Assembly: GCA_016177355.1 (NCBI GenBank)
Contig: JACOVL010000051.1
Coordinates: forward strand, 1-5,634
Origin: Betaproteobacteria bacterium
GTDB lineage: Bacteria; Pseudomonadota; Gammaproteobacteria; Burkholderiales; SG8-41
DNA length: 5,634 nucleotides
Direction: 5' to 3'
In this document: piece after piece, positions 5,269 through 5,634 of the stretch
How the letters are laid out: each line of letters opens with the position of its first letter
Numbering within the stretch: the first letter of the stretch is position 1
Notes under the pieces: model-generated
Database searches by the model: none
What the model was told of the DNA's origin: nothing
Seen by the model: the letters and a program-made list of their open reading frames with translations, nothing else
Position numbers and translations under genes: made by a program

Positions 5269-5326
5269 CACTAGGCCGAGACAGCTGCTGCAGCTTCTGA
5301 TTAAGTGTAAAATCAAGAACTGACCC
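5250..5326. repeat. Imperfect inverted repeat (REP/MITE-like hairpin element)
   Basis: The arm at 5250-5271 (starts GGGTCAGTTCTTGA) pairs with 5305-5326 (ends TCAAGAACTGACCC) over 22 bases with a single mismatch (5264 against 5312). The right arm is therefore an inverted third copy of the 28-bp unit core. The 33-base loop contains its own perfect palindrome, AGCTGC-T-GCAGCT at 5283-5295. There is no coding sequence inside, as in REP, BIME or MITE elements. Lying between convergent genes, it may also act as a two-way transcription barrier. Confidence 0.75.
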
Positions 5327-5385
5327 TTTCCACTTGTTCCACCTCTTTCCACCTTTCCACTCGGGTTCTCCCGCTCTCCCGTCTT
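5327..5385. repeat. Pyrimidine-rich tract with four TTCCAC motifs
   Basis: TTCCAC occurs at 5328, 5337, 5347 and 5355, spaced 9, 10 and 8 bases apart, and is followed by TCTCCCGCTCTCCCGTC. On the minus strand this is a purine-rich run with repeated GTGGAA directly after the deacetylase stop codon. No stem with a T-run, and so no classical terminator, is present. The tract may be simple sequence expanded by replication slippage, or a 3' untranslated region. Confidence 0.5.
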
Positions 5386-5634
5386 TCAAGCCTTTAGGAA
5401 TTCGTCCAACACCGCGCACCAGGCGGCGGCCAGGTTGCCGCGGTGGTAGCCGCCGCCGCCGAAGCCCATGATGCGCCCGCCGGCCATCTCGTTCGCCAGC
5501 ACGCACAGACGTTTTGCCGCGTGCGCATGCGCGGCGGGCGAATATTGCAGCATGGCGAGCGGGTCGCCGGCAAGGCTGTCGGCGCCGCACTGGAACAGGA
5601 TGAACTCGGGCTTGTGCTTGCGCACGTGCGCTTC
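5386..5634 (-). CDS. Class I HDAC/AcuC-like deacetylase, C-terminal part (start beyond window)
   Basis: The last 82 residues of a histone deacetylase-superfamily protein of the AcuC/acetylpolyamine amidohydrolase type; the frame runs through the right window edge. The zinc-binding aspartate lies in the motif QCGADSLAGDPL and the catalytic tyrosine in the glycine loop GFGGGGYHRGN, both in the order and spacing of class I enzymes. The protein ends AWCAVLDEFLKA. Such enzymes hydrolyse acetyl-lysine or acetylated small molecules; in Bacillus, AcuC deacetylates acetyl-CoA synthetase. Which substrate applies here cannot be told. The GTG at 5625 is an internal codon, not the start. It is convergent with the malonyl-CoA decarboxylase gene across the repeat-filled spacer. 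Confidence 0.88.
   Translation of the reverse strand, partial: EAHVRKHKPEFILFQCGADSLAGDPLAMLQYSPAAHAHAAKRLCVLANEMAGGRIMGFGGGGYHRGNLAAAWCAVLDEFLKA

Noticed and set aside
5225..5590. Minus-strand frame spanning the repeat element and the deacetylase region
   Set aside because: It overlaps the deacetylase in another frame, and the zinc-site and tyrosine motifs belong to the other frame.
1..5634. tRNA, rRNA or riboswitch, including a cobalamin riboswitch for cbiX
   Set aside because: No cloverleaf, rRNA core or B12-box-like sequence was seen, and cbiX has only a 16-base gap upstream.

Overview
The window is high-GC bacterial chromosome with tightly packed genes on both strands. Gene content and protein style suggest a betaproteobacterium (Burkholderiales/Nitrosomonadales/Rhodocyclales-like): CoaBC, a short CbiX, an exported DUF192 protein, a small stand-alone PuuD-type membrane protein, a Pcm with a signal peptide, malonyl-CoA decarboxylase and an AcuC/HDAC-like deacetylase. 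This lineage assignment is inference from protein families; no rRNA or tRNA gene is present.

Left block (1-1390, + strand): the C-terminal, CoaB half of a coaBC gene cut by the window edge is followed after 16 bases by a short CbiX-type chelatase. The DUF192 gene then overlaps the end of cbiX by an ATGA junction. The three probably form one transcript. The DUF192 gene converges on a minus-strand gene so tightly that the two stop codons share the palindrome CTAG.

Middle block (1387-2881): a minus-strand two-gene unit carries an unlisted 31-residue single-span membrane microprotein (1892-1987). It has an excellent Shine-Dalgarno sequence and a good sigma70-type promoter, and is followed 10 bases later by a 164-residue four-to-five-span protein of the PuuD (urate oxidase N-terminal membrane domain) type. 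Diverging from it is a predicted outer-membrane beta-barrel protein of unknown function, which converges on pcm with a 22-base gap.

Right block (2904-5634): pcm (minus strand) encodes an exported protein-L-isoaspartate methyltransferase and diverges from a malonyl-CoA decarboxylase gene (+, GTG start). The 143-base spacer between them holds a 25-bp near-palindrome over the pcm promoter/start, a candidate promoter for each gene and a set of TGCA-centred direct repeats. Past the decarboxylase lies a 194-base convergent spacer with a repetitive, REP/MITE-like element: two perfect 28-bp tandem units plus an inverted third copy. A pyrimidine-rich tract with four TTCCAC motifs follows. The window ends in the C-terminal part of a class I HDAC/AcuC-like deacetylase on the minus strand.

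The genes are mostly core or housekeeping functions and no complete new defence or mobile system is visible. The observations most worth a second look are the microprotein upstream of the PuuD-like gene, the palindrome over the pcm start, and the repeat element after the decarboxylase.
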